NCBI GenBank assembly: GCA_030837965.1
Contig: JAUTXP010000003.1
Location: 33,670 to 97,669, forward strand
DNA length: 64,000 nt
Direction of reading: 5' to 3'
From: Acidimicrobiaceae bacterium
Lineage (GTDB): Bacteria; Actinomycetota; Acidimicrobiia; Acidimicrobiales; JAUTXP01
Position numbers and translations under genes: made by a program. The notes under the pieces were generated by a model, which did no database searches, was not told where the DNA came from, and saw only the letters and a program-made list of their open reading frames with translations. Shown here in pieces: positions 8,513-16,836 of the stretch (the first letter of the stretch is position 1; each line of letters opens with the position of its first letter).

Positions 8513-9816
8513 GCAGTCCAGGTGACGGGCACGACCAGATGCGTCCCGCTCAAACCCTTCAGCTCGACCTGCCGAGGCTCGCCGAAGCGGAACTCCCCCG
8601 TCCCGGTCACCAGCTCCTTCAGCAGCGAGGACACGAGGATCTCGCCGCCGCACGCCTCGTCGGCGATGCGCGAAGCGACGATGACAGTGCGGCCCAGGAA
8701 GTCCTCGTTGTCCTTGATGGCCTCACCGGTGTGCAGGCCCATGCGGACGCGCACCGGCTCCTCGGGATGAGAACGGTTGTACGCGGCCAGCTCGTGCTGG
8801 ATGGCCTGGGCGCAGCGCAGAGCCTTGCTGGCGCTGTCGAACGCGATCATGAAGCCGTCACCTTGGGCCTTGACCTCGAAGCCGCCGCACGCGCCCACGT
8901 TCCCCCGCACGATGGCGTTGTGGACGCGCACGATGTCCTGCGTCTTGCGGTCCCCCAACCGCTCGGTCATGACCGAGAAGCCTTCGATGTCGCTGAACAG
9001 GATGGTGACGGTGCCGCCCGGCACGCGCGCCGCGTTGGGCAGGCGGGTGGCGGGCGCGGGGATGGCGCCGGGAATGGGCGATGCGGGGGGCGCGGGAAGG
9101 TCCGACTCCAGCTTGTCCGCGGCCCGCTCCAACGCCCGCTCCAGCTTGCGCTGGGCCACCTCGTGCGGGCGCTCACGGGCCTCGCCCACCGGCCTGCTCT
9201 TGACCACCACGCCACCCATCAGCGAGAAGGCCTGCACGTGCACGACCGGCGTGCCCGGCAGCCGGGGCACGTCCTTCACCCGCCGGTCGTTGCCGCCCAT
9301 GAGGGCGAAGCCGTCCAATTCCACCTCGATGCCCTCGGGCACGATGATCTCGACCCCGCCCATGATGGCCACGGCCCGGATGAGGACCTCGGCGCCGTCG
9401 ATCTCGGCATTGCGCAAGTCCACCTCGCAACCGCCCATGAAGGCCAGCACGCGGGTCTCGTCGGCCGGACGCCAGCGGCCCTTCGCGGACCCACCGCTCA
9501 TCACGCCGACGATCCATCGGCGCACGGCCCGTCGCCGAGTGGAAGGAGCGGCATGCTGGGGCTCGTAGGCCGCTTCGGGTGCCGCACCAGACGACGCGGC
9601 CGCCGGCGACTGCCACTCGACAGGGACGGGCAGGTCGGTCATCACCGCGTCCAACTCCCTGCGGGTGCGGGCCGCGAACACGTCGCCCACCCGGTCCGAG
9701 AACTCCTCGAGCGTCAGCCGCCCTTCCGAGCAGTGCTGGCGCAGGAAGTCGACCACCTCGTTGCGCTCGGCGTCCGAGACCCTGATGTCGGGCTGGTCAG
9801 GCTCCGTCGGCAACAT
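8509..9816 (-). CDS. DUF1707/LiaF-like/class III nucleotide cyclase fusion
   Basis: A 435-residue three-part protein. Residues about 10-65 are a DUF1707 (SHOCT-like) module (IRVSDAERNEVVDFLRQH). Residues 120-205 are a LiaF-type repeat domain with three xFMGG/IMGG/LMGG turns. Residues 265-435 are a class III adenylate/guanylate cyclase. Metal aspartates are D276 (LFSDIEGFS) and D320 (KAQGDGFM), purine lysine K316 and transition-state arginine R383. The usual Asn two before the ASR motif is Ile379. The ATG at 9816 is chosen because a GGGGGAG ribosome-binding site lies nine bases upstream; ATGs at 9825 and 9837 lie before or inside it. No membrane segment is present. Ile at the Asn position may lower activity or be a subfamily trait. 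Confidence 0.83.
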   Translation of the reverse strand: MLPTEPDQPDIRVSDAERNEVVDFLRQHCSEGRLTLEEFSDRVGDVFAARTRRELDAVMTDLPVPVEWQSPAAASSGAAPEAAYEPQHAAPSTRRRAVRRWIVGVMSGGSAKGRWRPADETRVLAFMGGCEVDLRNAEIDGAEVLIRAVAIMGGVEIIVPEGIEVELDGFALMGGNDRRVKDVPRLPGTPVVHVQAFSLMGGVVVKSRPVGEARERPHEVAQRKLERALERAADKLESDLPAPPASPIPGAIPAPATRLPNAARVPGGTVTILFSDIEGFSVMTERLGDRKTQDIVRVHNAIVRGNVGACGGFEVKAQGDGFMIAFDSASKALRCAQAIQHELAAYNRSHPEEPVRVRMGLHTGEAIKDNEDFLGRTVIVASRIADEACGGEILVSSLLKELVTGTGEFRFGEPRQVELKGLSGTHLVVPVTWTA

Positions 9817-10924
9817 GCCCGGCATCTCCCCCTGCATGGATCGGCCCCTCAGTGTCGCGCAGTGCAGGGGCCCGCTTCCCATCCGCGCCTGCCCGCAGGG
9901 CGATGATCTCGGCGCAGATGGACACCGCCGTCTCCTCCGGGGTGCGACCTCCGAGGTCCAGGCCGATCGGCGCCCTGACCCTGGCCAGGTCGGTGTCGGA
10001 GACTCCCGAGGCCACCAGCCGCTCGTTGCGCTCGGCCGTCGTGCGCCGCGATCCCATGGCGCCGATGTAGCCCACACGCGTGCGAAGCGCGCCCTGGATG
10101 GCGGGCACATCGAACTTGGCGTCATGGGTCAGCACGCACACCGCGTCGCGCGGGCCGAGCGAGTCGCCGAGCGTTTCGAGGTGGCGGTCGGGCCAGTCCA
10201 CGACCACCTCGTCGGCCATTGGGAACCGACGGGCCGTGGCAAAGACGGGGCGGGCGTCGCAGACGGTGACTCGGTAGCCGAGCACCTTGGCCACCCGGGC
10301 CAGCGCGGCGGTGAAGTCCACGGCCCCGAAGATCAACATGCGCGGCGGCGGCGCGAACGACTCGATGAAGACGCTCACGTCCTCTTCGCGCGCCTCGCCG
10401 TGCAGGCCGTAATGGCGAGTCACGGTCAGCCCGGAGTCCAGCTCGGCCAGCGCGTCGCGCCGCACCACACGGTCGAGGTCGACGTCGCCGAGGGTGCCCA
10501 ACGCCTCACGGCCAGGACCGGCCAACAGCTTGGCGCCCAGGCGCGGTCCGGCGAACTCGGTGGCCAGCACGACGGGCTCCTCGGGGCCGGTGTCGAGCAC
10601 CTCTTGATGAAGGTCGTCCAAGGGCTCGATGAACACGTGCACCGTGCCGCCGCACGTGAGCCCGACGGCGAAGGCCTCGTCGTCCGAGTAACCGAACGTG
10701 CACAACCTCGGCACGCCCGTGGCCAGCACGTCGAGGGCCTCGGTCACCACCGCGCCCTCCACGCAACCGCCGGACACCGAGCCCGCCACTTCGCTGTCCT
10801 CGCTGACGGCCATGGTCGCGCCTGGGTCGCGCGGGCCGCTCCCCTCCACGCCCACGACCCGGCCCACCGCAACCCGCTTGCCTTGGGAGCGCCACCGCTT
10901 GATGTCGGGGCCGACCTCTCTCAC
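9797..10924 (-). CDS. XdhC/CoxI family Mo-hydroxylase maturation protein
   Basis: A 375-residue protein. The N-terminal XdhC_CoxI part carries GSVSGGCVEGAVV, with a cysteine thought to matter for Mo-cofactor sulfuration. The C-terminal Rossmann-like part carries VTVCDARPVF and YIGAMGSRRT. XdhC binds molybdenum cofactor and passes the sulfurated form to xanthine dehydrogenase-type enzymes. The GTG at 10924 overlaps the CoxE stop as GTGA. The 3' end overlaps the cyclase start by 20 bases. Its presence beside coxE and a mocA-like gene supports service to the CoxSML-type enzyme encoded elsewhere in the window. Confidence 0.9.
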   Translation of the reverse strand: MREVGPDIKRWRSQGKRVAVGRVVGVEGSGPRDPGATMAVSEDSEVAGSVSGGCVEGAVVTEALDVLATGVPRLCTFGYSDDEAFAVGLTCGGTVHVFIEPLDDLHQEVLDTGPEEPVVLATEFAGPRLGAKLLAGPGREALGTLGDVDLDRVVRRDALAELDSGLTVTRHYGLHGEAREEDVSVFIESFAPPPRMLIFGAVDFTAALARVAKVLGYRVTVCDARPVFATARRFPMADEVVVDWPDRHLETLGDSLGPRDAVCVLTHDAKFDVPAIQGALRTRVGYIGAMGSRRTTAERNERLVASGVSDTDLARVRAPIGLDLGGRTPEETAVSICAEIIALRAGADGKRAPALRDTEGPIHAGGDAGHVADGA

Positions 10925-11985
10925 TTGGCGATCACCTCGGCCAACGACTCGAGCGATGCCAGCGAATGCCCCTCCACGAAGTCGTCAACATACGGCAGCG
11001 CCGCGGCCATGCCCCGGGCCAGCGGCTCGTATCCCGGCGATGCCTTGTGCGGGTTCACCCACACCACGCGATGGGCCACGCGGCGAAGGCGGGCCATCTG
11101 CTCGGCCAACGCGTCCGGGTCACCGCGGTCCCAGCCGTCCGACAGGATCACGACCACCGCCCCGCGCGCCAGGCCGCGCACGCCCCACTCGTCGTTGAAG
11201 TCCCGCAAGGTCAGGCCCAGCCGGGTGCCGCCCGACCAGTCCTGTACGCGACGGGCCGCCGCGGCCAGGGCCGCGTCCGGGTCGCGTGAGGACAGCTCCC
11301 GAGTGATGCGCGTCACCCGCGTGCCCAATGCGAATGCCTCCACCCTTCTCCGTCCGACCACCGCCGCGTGCAGGAAGCGGATCAGGCCGCGGGCATAGGG
11401 CTCCATCGACCCGCTCACGTCGCACAACAACACCACCCGCCGGGGCTGGGACGCGGGCTCCACGCGTGGCCTGCGCACGGCCTCGCCTCCTGACTTCAGC
11501 GCGTGGCGCACGGTCCTGCGCACGTCCGGCCTGCCTGTGCGCTCGGTGGCGGCGGGCTTGAGCCGACGGGACCGGCGCGGCGCGCCGGAGACCCGCAAAG
11601 CGGCCAACAGGCGACGGGCCTCGTCGAACTCGGCGGCCGAAAATGCGGCGAAGTCCTTGTGGCGCAAAAGCTCGTGCGGGCTGGCCAGGGCACCGCCCTC
11701 GGCCGCCTCGTCCTCGTCGGCGGCGATGAGAGGCGGGGGCGGCGGAACAGAGAAGTCCGCCGTGGCCCCGCCGCCCGCCAACCAGAAGGAGGCGAAGGCA
11801 GCGTCATAGGCGGCGGCGTCCTCGGGTATGCGCACCAAGGTGGCCCGGCCCGCCCAATAGGCGTCGGCCCGTCGTTCGATCCCCACCGCGTGCAGCGCGG
11901 CGGCGTAGGCGACCACGCTCGACACGGGCACCTCGACACCCATGCCCCGCAGCACGCGGGCAAAGGCCACCGGCAGCGCATCCAT
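10921..11985 (-). CDS. coxE: VWA domain protein, CoxE-like
   Basis: A 354-residue protein of the CoxE family. The N-terminal half is helical. The C-terminal half is a von Willebrand A domain with the metal site D189-S191-S193 in LLCDVSGSMEPYA, plus SGGTRLG and VVILSDGWDRGD. CoxE works with the MoxR-type ATPase CoxD in inserting copper and sulfur into CO dehydrogenase in carboxydotrophs; the matching ATPase here is at 14517-15404 in another operon. The ATG at 11985 overlaps the preceding stop by one base (TGATG). A longer in-frame start would enter the phosphatase gene and is rejected. Confidence 0.88.
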   Translation of the reverse strand: MDALPVAFARVLRGMGVEVPVSSVVAYAAALHAVGIERRADAYWAGRATLVRIPEDAAAYDAAFASFWLAGGGATADFSVPPPPPLIAADEDEAAEGGALASPHELLRHKDFAAFSAAEFDEARRLLAALRVSGAPRRSRRLKPAATERTGRPDVRRTVRHALKSGGEAVRRPRVEPASQPRRVVLLCDVSGSMEPYARGLIRFLHAAVVGRRRVEAFALGTRVTRITRELSSRDPDAALAAAARRVQDWSGGTRLGLTLRDFNDEWGVRGLARGAVVVILSDGWDRGDPDALAEQMARLRRVAHRVVWVNPHKASPGYEPLARGMAAALPYVDDFVEGHSLASLESLAEVIAK

Positions 11986-12656
11986 CAGAACTGGGGCGAG
12001 ACCACGGGGTCGTAGAGGTGATGGCAGTCGTTCACCGTCATCACCAGTTGGCGGCCGCCGCCCGAGCGCAACGACGTCACGCTCGTGTTCTCGATGGCGA
12101 CGAACCAACTAGTCGTGATGTCGTAGACCGACGCCAGATAGGCGTTGATCACGCCGCCATGGCACACGACGGCGGTGGTCTGGCCTTGATGATCGGCGAC
12201 GATGCCGTCGACCACGGCGCGGATGCGGGCCCGGAAGGCGTCGTCTCCCTCGCTGTTCGGGATCATGTCCCATCGCCCCGACTCGGCGAAGCGCATCCAC
12301 TCCGGGTCGCGCGCATGGGCCCGGCGTCGGAACTCGCCCCGCTCCCAGTCGCCCAACCAGATCTCGCGCAGGCGCTCGTCTTGTCGGACCTCCATGCCCC
12401 GGCCCGAGGCGATGGCCTGGGCCGTGCTGACGGCGCGCTTGAGGTCGGACGCGTAGACGGCGTCGATCCTCATTGGGGCCAGGCGGTGGGCCAAGGCCTC
12501 GGCCTGCTGCACGCCCACGTCGGCCAAGGGCGGGTCGAGGCTCTCGTCCGATCCGGGAACCACGTCTTGCGACCGGCCGTGTCGGATCAGGAGGAGCGTG
12601 GTGGAAAGCTCGGTCGGCGCCAGGGCCGTGGGCTGCGGGACGGCTTGCGAGGACAC
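11985..12656 (-). CDS. Histidine phosphatase family protein
   Basis: A 223-residue phosphoglycerate-mutase-like phosphatase. The catalytic motif LLLIRHGRSQ gives H26 as the nucleophile; the second histidine is in VVCHGGVINAYL and a conserved arginine follows YASDLKRAVSTAQ. The GTG at 12656 gives a short leader before the RHG motif; a longer frame without homology would overlap the divergent acyl-CoA dehydrogenase start. This is the first gene of the eight-gene minus-strand operon that ends with ppx. Only 40 bp separate it from the acyl-CoA dehydrogenase start, so both promoters must lie in that gap or within the genes. The substrate is unknown. Confidence 0.86.
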   Translation of the reverse strand: MSSQAVPQPTALAPTELSTTLLLIRHGRSQDVVPGSDESLDPPLADVGVQQAEALAHRLAPMRIDAVYASDLKRAVSTAQAIASGRGMEVRQDERLREIWLGDWERGEFRRRAHARDPEWMRFAESGRWDMIPNSEGDDAFRARIRAVVDGIVADHQGQTTAVVCHGGVINAYLASVYDITTSWFVAIENTSVTSLRSGGGRQLVMTVNDCHHLYDPVVSPQF

Positions 12657-12696
12657 GCCCCGAGCATGGCATGACCCGGAGTGCAAGGCTCGCGCC

Positions 12697-13869
12697 ATGG
12701 ACGATCGAGTGCGCGAGCTGCGGGCCCAGATGCGGGACTTCATCGACAACGAAGTGATCCCACAGGAGGCGGTGTTGGACGCGGGCGGCGAGGGCGCAGC
12801 CGACGTCATGCAGGGCCTCAAGGAGGAGGCCAAACGGCGGGGGCTGTGGGCGTTGGGCCACCCCGACGAGATCGGCGGCGGCGGGCTGCCCTTCATGTCC
12901 TTCGTGTACCTCAACGAGATCATCGGCCGGTCCGAGTACGGCCAAGTGGCGGTGGGATCGGTGTCGATGCAGGACTCGATCATGCTGCACCTCTACGCCG
13001 ACGCCGACCAGCGCGAGCGCTGGCTCAAGCCGTTGGTCAACGGCGACATCTATCCATCTGTCGGCTTGACCGAACCCGAGGTGGCGGGCTCCGACCCGAC
13101 CCTCATGCAGACCACCGCGGTGCTGGACGGGGACGAGTGGGTGATCAACGGGCACAAGTGGTTCACCACCGGCGCCAACCGGGCCGCCTTCACCACCGTG
13201 TTCGCCAAGACCGATCCGGGCGACGACAACAAGTACCTCCAGTTCTCGGCCATCATCGTCCCGACCGACACGCCCGGCTACGAGATCGTGCGCGTCGTCC
13301 CCACCATGGGCACGACCCACGGCGCCCACTGCGAGGTCAGGTACAACGAGGTGAGGGTGCCGCGCTCGCACCTCTTGGGCGACAGAGGGCAAGGCTTCGT
13401 GATCGCCCAACGCAGGCTGGGGCCGGGCCGCATCTTCCACTGCATGCGCTGGCTGGGACAGGCCCAGCGGGCCTTCGAGTTGATGTGCGCTCGGGCCAAC
13501 GTGCGCTGGGCCCACGGGTCGTATCTGTCGCAAAAGGGCGAGATCCAGCGTTATGTGGCCGAGTCCGCGGCCGAGATCCAGGGATGCCGGTTGATGACGC
13601 TCGACGCGGCCGAGGCCATGGACAGGGGCGAGGCGGCCAGGGTCGAGATCTCGCTCATCAAGTTCCACGGGGCCCAGATGCTCCACAACGTGATCGACCG
13701 GGCCATCCAGGTTCACGGCGCCTTGGGCGTCACGTCCGACACGCCGTTGGAGAAGATGTACCGCGAGGCCCGATACGGCCGCGTCTATGACGGGCCCGAC
13801 GAAGTGCACCGCATGGTGGTGGCCAGGACGTTGCTGAAGGACCCGGCGGCCGCGCCCTGGGCGGACTGA
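12697..13869 (+). CDS. Acyl-CoA dehydrogenase family protein
   Basis: A 390-residue flavoprotein that oxidises an acyl-CoA to its enoyl-CoA. Visible features are the FAD/substrate segment SVGLTEPEVAGSDPTLMQTTA, the beta-domain strand DEWVINGHKWFTTGA, and the C-terminal IQVHGALGVTSDTPLEKMYREARYGRVYDGPDEVHRMV, typical of ACAD10/11-like and actinobacterial long-chain enzymes. The catalytic base in this subgroup usually lies in the YDGPDEVH stretch. The ATG at 12697 is the first start consistent with family length. It is transcribed divergently from the phosphatase-to-ppx operon and stands alone. Confidence 0.9.
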   Translation: MDDRVRELRAQMRDFIDNEVIPQEAVLDAGGEGAADVMQGLKEEAKRRGLWALGHPDEIGGGGLPFMSFVYLNEIIGRSEYGQVAVGSVSMQDSIMLHLYADADQRERWLKPLVNGDIYPSVGLTEPEVAGSDPTLMQTTAVLDGDEWVINGHKWFTTGANRAAFTTVFAKTDPGDDNKYLQFSAIIVPTDTPGYEIVRVVPTMGTTHGAHCEVRYNEVRVPRSHLLGDRGQGFVIAQRRLGPGRIFHCMRWLGQAQRAFELMCARANVRWAHGSYLSQKGEIQRYVAESAAEIQGCRLMTLDAAEAMDRGEAARVEISLIKFHGAQMLHNVIDRAIQVHGALGVTSDTPLEKMYREARYGRVYDGPDEVHRMVVARTLLKDPAAAPWAD

Positions 13870-13961
13870 GGACGTGGGCGCGTCAGTGAGCCCGACTCGG
13901 TGACCGGCCGGGTGACCGGCGTCATGTGGCCCTGCCTCGGCGGGGGGCGTACGGTCAGGTG

Positions 13962-14165
13962 ATGGCACTCGAACGACGTCGGACCCGGTCGACCGTGAGC
14001 AGGATGGACGACGCCTTGCTCGTCGTGGTGGGCCTGGTGGCCGCGGTGGTCGCCTTCAGCGTGGTCGGCTGGATCATGCACGCTGTGTTCTTCTTGGTTC
14101 GACTGGCCGTGGCCGCCGTCGTCTTCGGCCTCATCGCCCGGGCTGTCATCACCCGTCGGCGCTGA
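13962..14165 (+). CDS. Small membrane protein, unknown
   Basis: A 67-residue protein with two hydrophobic helices (about residues 18-37 and 40-60) and a basic RRR tail. No family is recognised. An upstream in-frame GTG at 13926 and an internal ATG at 14004 are alternative starts; the ATG at 13962 is a middle choice with no strong ribosome-binding site. It lies between the acyl-CoA dehydrogenase and a small soluble hypothetical gene, all on the plus strand. Confidence 0.55.
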   Translation: MALERRRTRSTVSRMDDALLVVVGLVAAVVAFSVVGWIMHAVFFLVRLAVAAVVFGLIARAVITRRR

Positions 14166-14181
14166 AGCCGGCTGTGAAGAA

Positions 14182-14214
14182 TCCGGCGTGAGTCCGGCGT
14201 GAGGCCGGCGTGAA
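14182..14214 (+). repeat. Three 11-bp tandem repeats at the start of the 14210 gene
   Basis: Two identical units (14182-14192 and 14193-14203, TCCGGCGTGAG) and one near-identical unit (14204-14214) run into the GTG start of the next gene. Each unit holds a GTG, so the start there could shift with unit number. Confidence 0.75.
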
Positions 14215-14497
14215 GAAGTCGATCGACTTCGCCTTCGACGATCATCCGGCCCCCGACGACTCGGTCGCCACCGCGGCCACCGCACCCGCGGACGACGACC
14301 GCAGGCCGGTGGCCTGGTCGGTATCGCTGTTCGACGACTGCGAGGGTTGCGACGACCTGCGCGTGGAACTGGTGCTCGAAGAACAGGGCAGGCCCGGTGC
14401 GGGTGTGGCCGCCCATCTCGCCCCAGCCACGGCCCGGCGGCTGCGGGCCGCCATCGCCGCCGCCCTCAAGGACTTGGGCGAGCAACCCGGCCCATAG
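14210..14497 (+). CDS. Small hypothetical protein
   Basis: A 95-residue soluble protein without a recognised family. The central part has three cysteine/aspartate-rich positions (FDDCEGCDDLRVELVLEEQG), and the C-terminus is an alanine/arginine-rich helix (APATARRLRAAIAAALKDLG). The paired CxxC could bind metal, but this is inference. The GTG at 14210 lies in the third unit of an 11-bp repeat. The gene converges on the MoxR ATPase, whose stop is 20 bp away. Confidence 0.6.
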   Translation: MKKSIDFAFDDHPAPDDSVATAATAPADDDRRPVAWSVSLFDDCEGCDDLRVELVLEEQGRPGAGVAAHLAPATARRLRAAIAAALKDLGEQPGP

Positions 14498-14516
14498 CCG
14501 CAAACAACCCCGGGCG

Positions 14517-15404
14517 CTACGACAACAGCGTCGAAAAGCCTGCGGCCCGGACCCGGGCCTGGTCCTCGCGGTACTTCACCACGGCCCCCAATGTCGCGTC
14601 GACCACGGACTCGTCAAGCTCGGTGCGGCCCAGCGCGGCCAACGCCGACGCCCAGTCGATGGTCTCGGAAACGCCCGGCGGCTTGTACAGCTCCATGTCC
14701 CGAAGCCGCTCCACCGCGGCGGCCACCTGTCGGGCCAAGGCCTCGCCCGCCTCGGGGGCGCGCAGCCGCACGATGGCCACCTCCCGCTCGAACGAGGGGT
14801 GCTCGACCCAGTGGTACAGGCATCGTCGCTTCAGCGCGTCGTGCACGTCGCGCGTGCGGTTGGACGTGATGACGACCACCGGCGGCACGGCGGCGCGAAA
14901 CGTTCCCAGCTCGGGGATCGTCACCGAGTAGTCGGACAGGATCTCCAACAAGAAGGCCTCGAACTCGTCGTCGGCCCGGTCGACCTCGTCGATCAACAGC
15001 ACCGGCGGCGGCGTTGCGTCAGTCGCCGCGCCCGTTGCCGCCCCGGTCGACGACAGCGCCCGGAGCAACGGCCGGCGCACGAGGAAGCGCTCCGAGTACA
15101 GCTCGTCCTCGGCCGCGGCCACGTCGCCCGACGCCTCGGCCGCGCGCAGGTGAAGGAGCTGGCGCGAGTAGTCCCACTCGTACACGGCCTGGCTCACGTC
15201 GATGCCCTCGTAGCACTGAAGCCTGACCAACTCGCCGCCCGTCCAGCGCGACAGCACCTTGGCCACCTCGGTCTTGCCGACCCCCGCCTCGCCCTCCAAC
15301 AGCAGCGGCCTGCGCAACTTCAGGGCGAGGAACACGACGGTGGCCAGGCCGTCGTCGGCCAAGTAGTCGTCAGCCAAGGCCTCGCGCACGTCGGCAGGGG
15401 TCAA
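14517..15404 (-). CDS. coxD: MoxR-family AAA ATPase, CoxD-like
   Basis: A 295-residue AAA+ ATPase. Walker A is GEAGVGKT (residues 38-45), Walker B VLLIDEVDRAD, and sensor 1 VVITSNRTRDVHDAL. CoxD-type MoxR ATPases act with the VWA protein CoxE to mature the active site of Mo-containing CO dehydrogenase-family enzymes. The start is a TTG at 15404, chosen because it forms a TTGA overlap with the coxM stop and gives the usual N-terminus ([14 protein letters not shown]). Longer in-frame readings run through coxM. It is the third gene of the coxS-coxM-coxD unit. Confidence 0.87.
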   Translation of the reverse strand: MTPADVREALADDYLADDGLATVVFLALKLRRPLLLEGEAGVGKTEVAKVLSRWTGGELVRLQCYEGIDVSQAVYEWDYSRQLLHLRAAEASGDVAAAEDELYSERFLVRRPLLRALSSTGAATGAATDATPPPVLLIDEVDRADDEFEAFLLEILSDYSVTIPELGTFRAAVPPVVVITSNRTRDVHDALKRRCLYHWVEHPSFEREVAIVRLRAPEAGEALARQVAAAVERLRDMELYKPPGVSETIDWASALAALGRTELDESVVDATLGAVVKYREDQARVRAAGFSTLLS

Positions 15405-16216
15405 ACGCCCGCTTCCACCAACGCCCGCCGCACCAGTACCTGGGCCAGGTGGCGGCGGAACTCGACCGACGCGTTCAGGTCGGCCGAAGGGTCCGTCCCT
15501 TCGGCTGCCACTGCGGCGGCGTCGGCGGCCGAGGCCCCGGACGACAAGGCCTGCTCCACCGCGCTGGCCCGCATGGGGGTCGGGCCCATGTTGATCAGGC
15601 CCACGCCGTGCCCGTGCGCGTAGGCCACGCCGACGATGGCCCAGTCCTGGGCCCTGCGGTTGAACTTCTGGAACGACCAGCCCGCGCCGCCCGTCTTCGG
15701 CAGCCGTACCTGGATGAGCATCTCGTCCGGCTCCAACGCCGTCTCCAGAAAGCCAGTGAAGAAGTCGGTGGCCGCCACCTCGCGCTGGCCCCTCGGCCCG
15801 CGAATGACCATGGTGCCGTTGAGCGCGAGGACAACGGCGGGCAGGTCCGAGGCCGGGTCGCCGTGGGCCAAGGTCCCGCCGAGCGTGCCCCGATGGCGCA
15901 CCTGTGGATCGCCCACGTGCGACGCGGCGTGGGCCAGCAAGGGGCACTCCGCCTTGAGCAGCGGGTCGGTCTCCAACGTGTGGTGTCGGGTCAAGGCGCC
16001 GATCTGGATCTCGTCGCCCGCGTCGAGCACGTACGACAAGTTGGTCAGCCTGCCCACGTCGATGAGCACCGAAGGCGTGGCCAGCCGCAGCTTCATCAGC
16101 GGCAGCAACGAGTGCCCGCCTGCCAGCAGCTTGGCGTCGTCGCCGTATTGGCTGAGCAGTTCGCATGCGTCGTAGACGGACGGCGCCCGCTTGTAGTCGA
16201 AGGCGGCGGGGATCAC
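15401..16216 (-). CDS. coxM: CoxM-like FAD-binding medium subunit
   Basis: A 271-residue FAD subunit of a xanthine dehydrogenase/CoxSML-type molybdenum hydroxylase. It passes electrons from the iron-sulfur subunit to the acceptor. The FAD diphosphate loop is [17 protein letters not shown], and the second FAD motif is [20 protein letters not shown]. The GTG at 16216 overlaps the coxS stop as GTGA, which fixes the start. The partner large subunit is not adjacent; the only candidate in the window is at 24806-27100. Confidence 0.92.
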   Translation of the reverse strand: MIPAAFDYKRAPSVYDACELLSQYGDDAKLLAGGHSLLPLMKLRLATPSVLIDVGRLTNLSYVLDAGDEIQIGALTRHHTLETDPLLKAECPLLAHAASHVGDPQVRHRGTLGGTLAHGDPASDLPAVVLALNGTMVIRGPRGQREVAATDFFTGFLETALEPDEMLIQVRLPKTGGAGWSFQKFNRRAQDWAIVGVAYAHGHGVGLINMGPTPMRASAVEQALSSGASAADAAAVAAEGTDPSADLNASVEFRRHLAQVLVRRALVEAGV

Positions 16217-16683
16217 GGCGACACCTGCTGGCCCGCGGCGGCCAGCACGGCCTTGACGATGTTGTGGTAGCCGGTGCAGCGACAGAGGTTGCCCTCCAAA
16301 CCGAGGCGCACGTCGCGCTCGGTGGGCGAAGGGTTCTCGGCCAGCAGCGACACCGCGGCCAGCACCATGCCCGGCGTGCAGTAGCCGCACTGCAATCCGT
16401 GGTGCTCGCGGAAGGCCTGTTGCATCGGGTGCATCTCCTCCGCACTGGGCGCCAGGCCCTCGATGGTGGTCACGTCGAGCCCGTCGGCCTGCACGGCGAG
16501 GACAGTGCACGACTTGACGGACTCGCCGTCGATCAGCACCGTGCACGCCCCGCACGACGACGTGTCGCACCCAACGTTGGTCCCGGTGAGCCCGAGCACC
16601 GTGCGCAGGTAATGGACCAACAGCAGCCGCGGCTCGACGTCGGACGTGCGCGCCTCGCCGTTGACCGTGAGCGAGATCTCCAT
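16213..16683 (-). CDS. coxS: CoxS-like [2Fe-2S] small subunit
   Basis: A 156-residue iron-sulfur subunit that carries electrons from the molybdenum site to FAD. The plant-type [2Fe-2S] cluster cysteines are C39, C44, C47 and C59, and the second cluster uses C99, C102, C134 and C136 (CGYC and CRC). All eight are intact. It begins the coxS-coxM-coxD operon. A 16-bp-arm inverted repeat starts 27 bp upstream of the ATG and may be regulatory. Confidence 0.94.
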   Translation of the reverse strand: MEISLTVNGEARTSDVEPRLLLVHYLRTVLGLTGTNVGCDTSSCGACTVLIDGESVKSCTVLAVQADGLDVTTIEGLAPSAEEMHPMQQAFREHHGLQCGYCTPGMVLAAVSLLAENPSPTERDVRLGLEGNLCRCTGYHNIVKAVLAAAGQQVSP

Positions 16684-16709
16684 GACCCGACACTAGGCCC
16701 GTCGCGCAT

Positions 16710-16769
16710 TTCCCGTTCTCGTCAGGTCGCCCCGGCCGTACCTCGAACTGAGGCTGACAAGAACGGGAA
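16710..16769. promoter_or_regulatory. Inverted repeat in the divergent coxS/membrane-protein gap
   Basis: Arms of 16 bp at 16710-16725 and 16754-16769 pair with one mismatch and a 28-base spacer. They sit between two divergent start codons (16683 and 16837), so a terminator role is unlikely; an operator or leader hairpin fits better. The arm core TTCTTGTCA resembles arms upstream of coxL. Confidence 0.6.
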
Positions 16770-16836
16770 GGGCGCGGGGCGAGGGCGGGGCGCGGCAACG
16801 ACGGGAGCGCGGGGAGGGCGTCGCTAGGGTTGGCCT

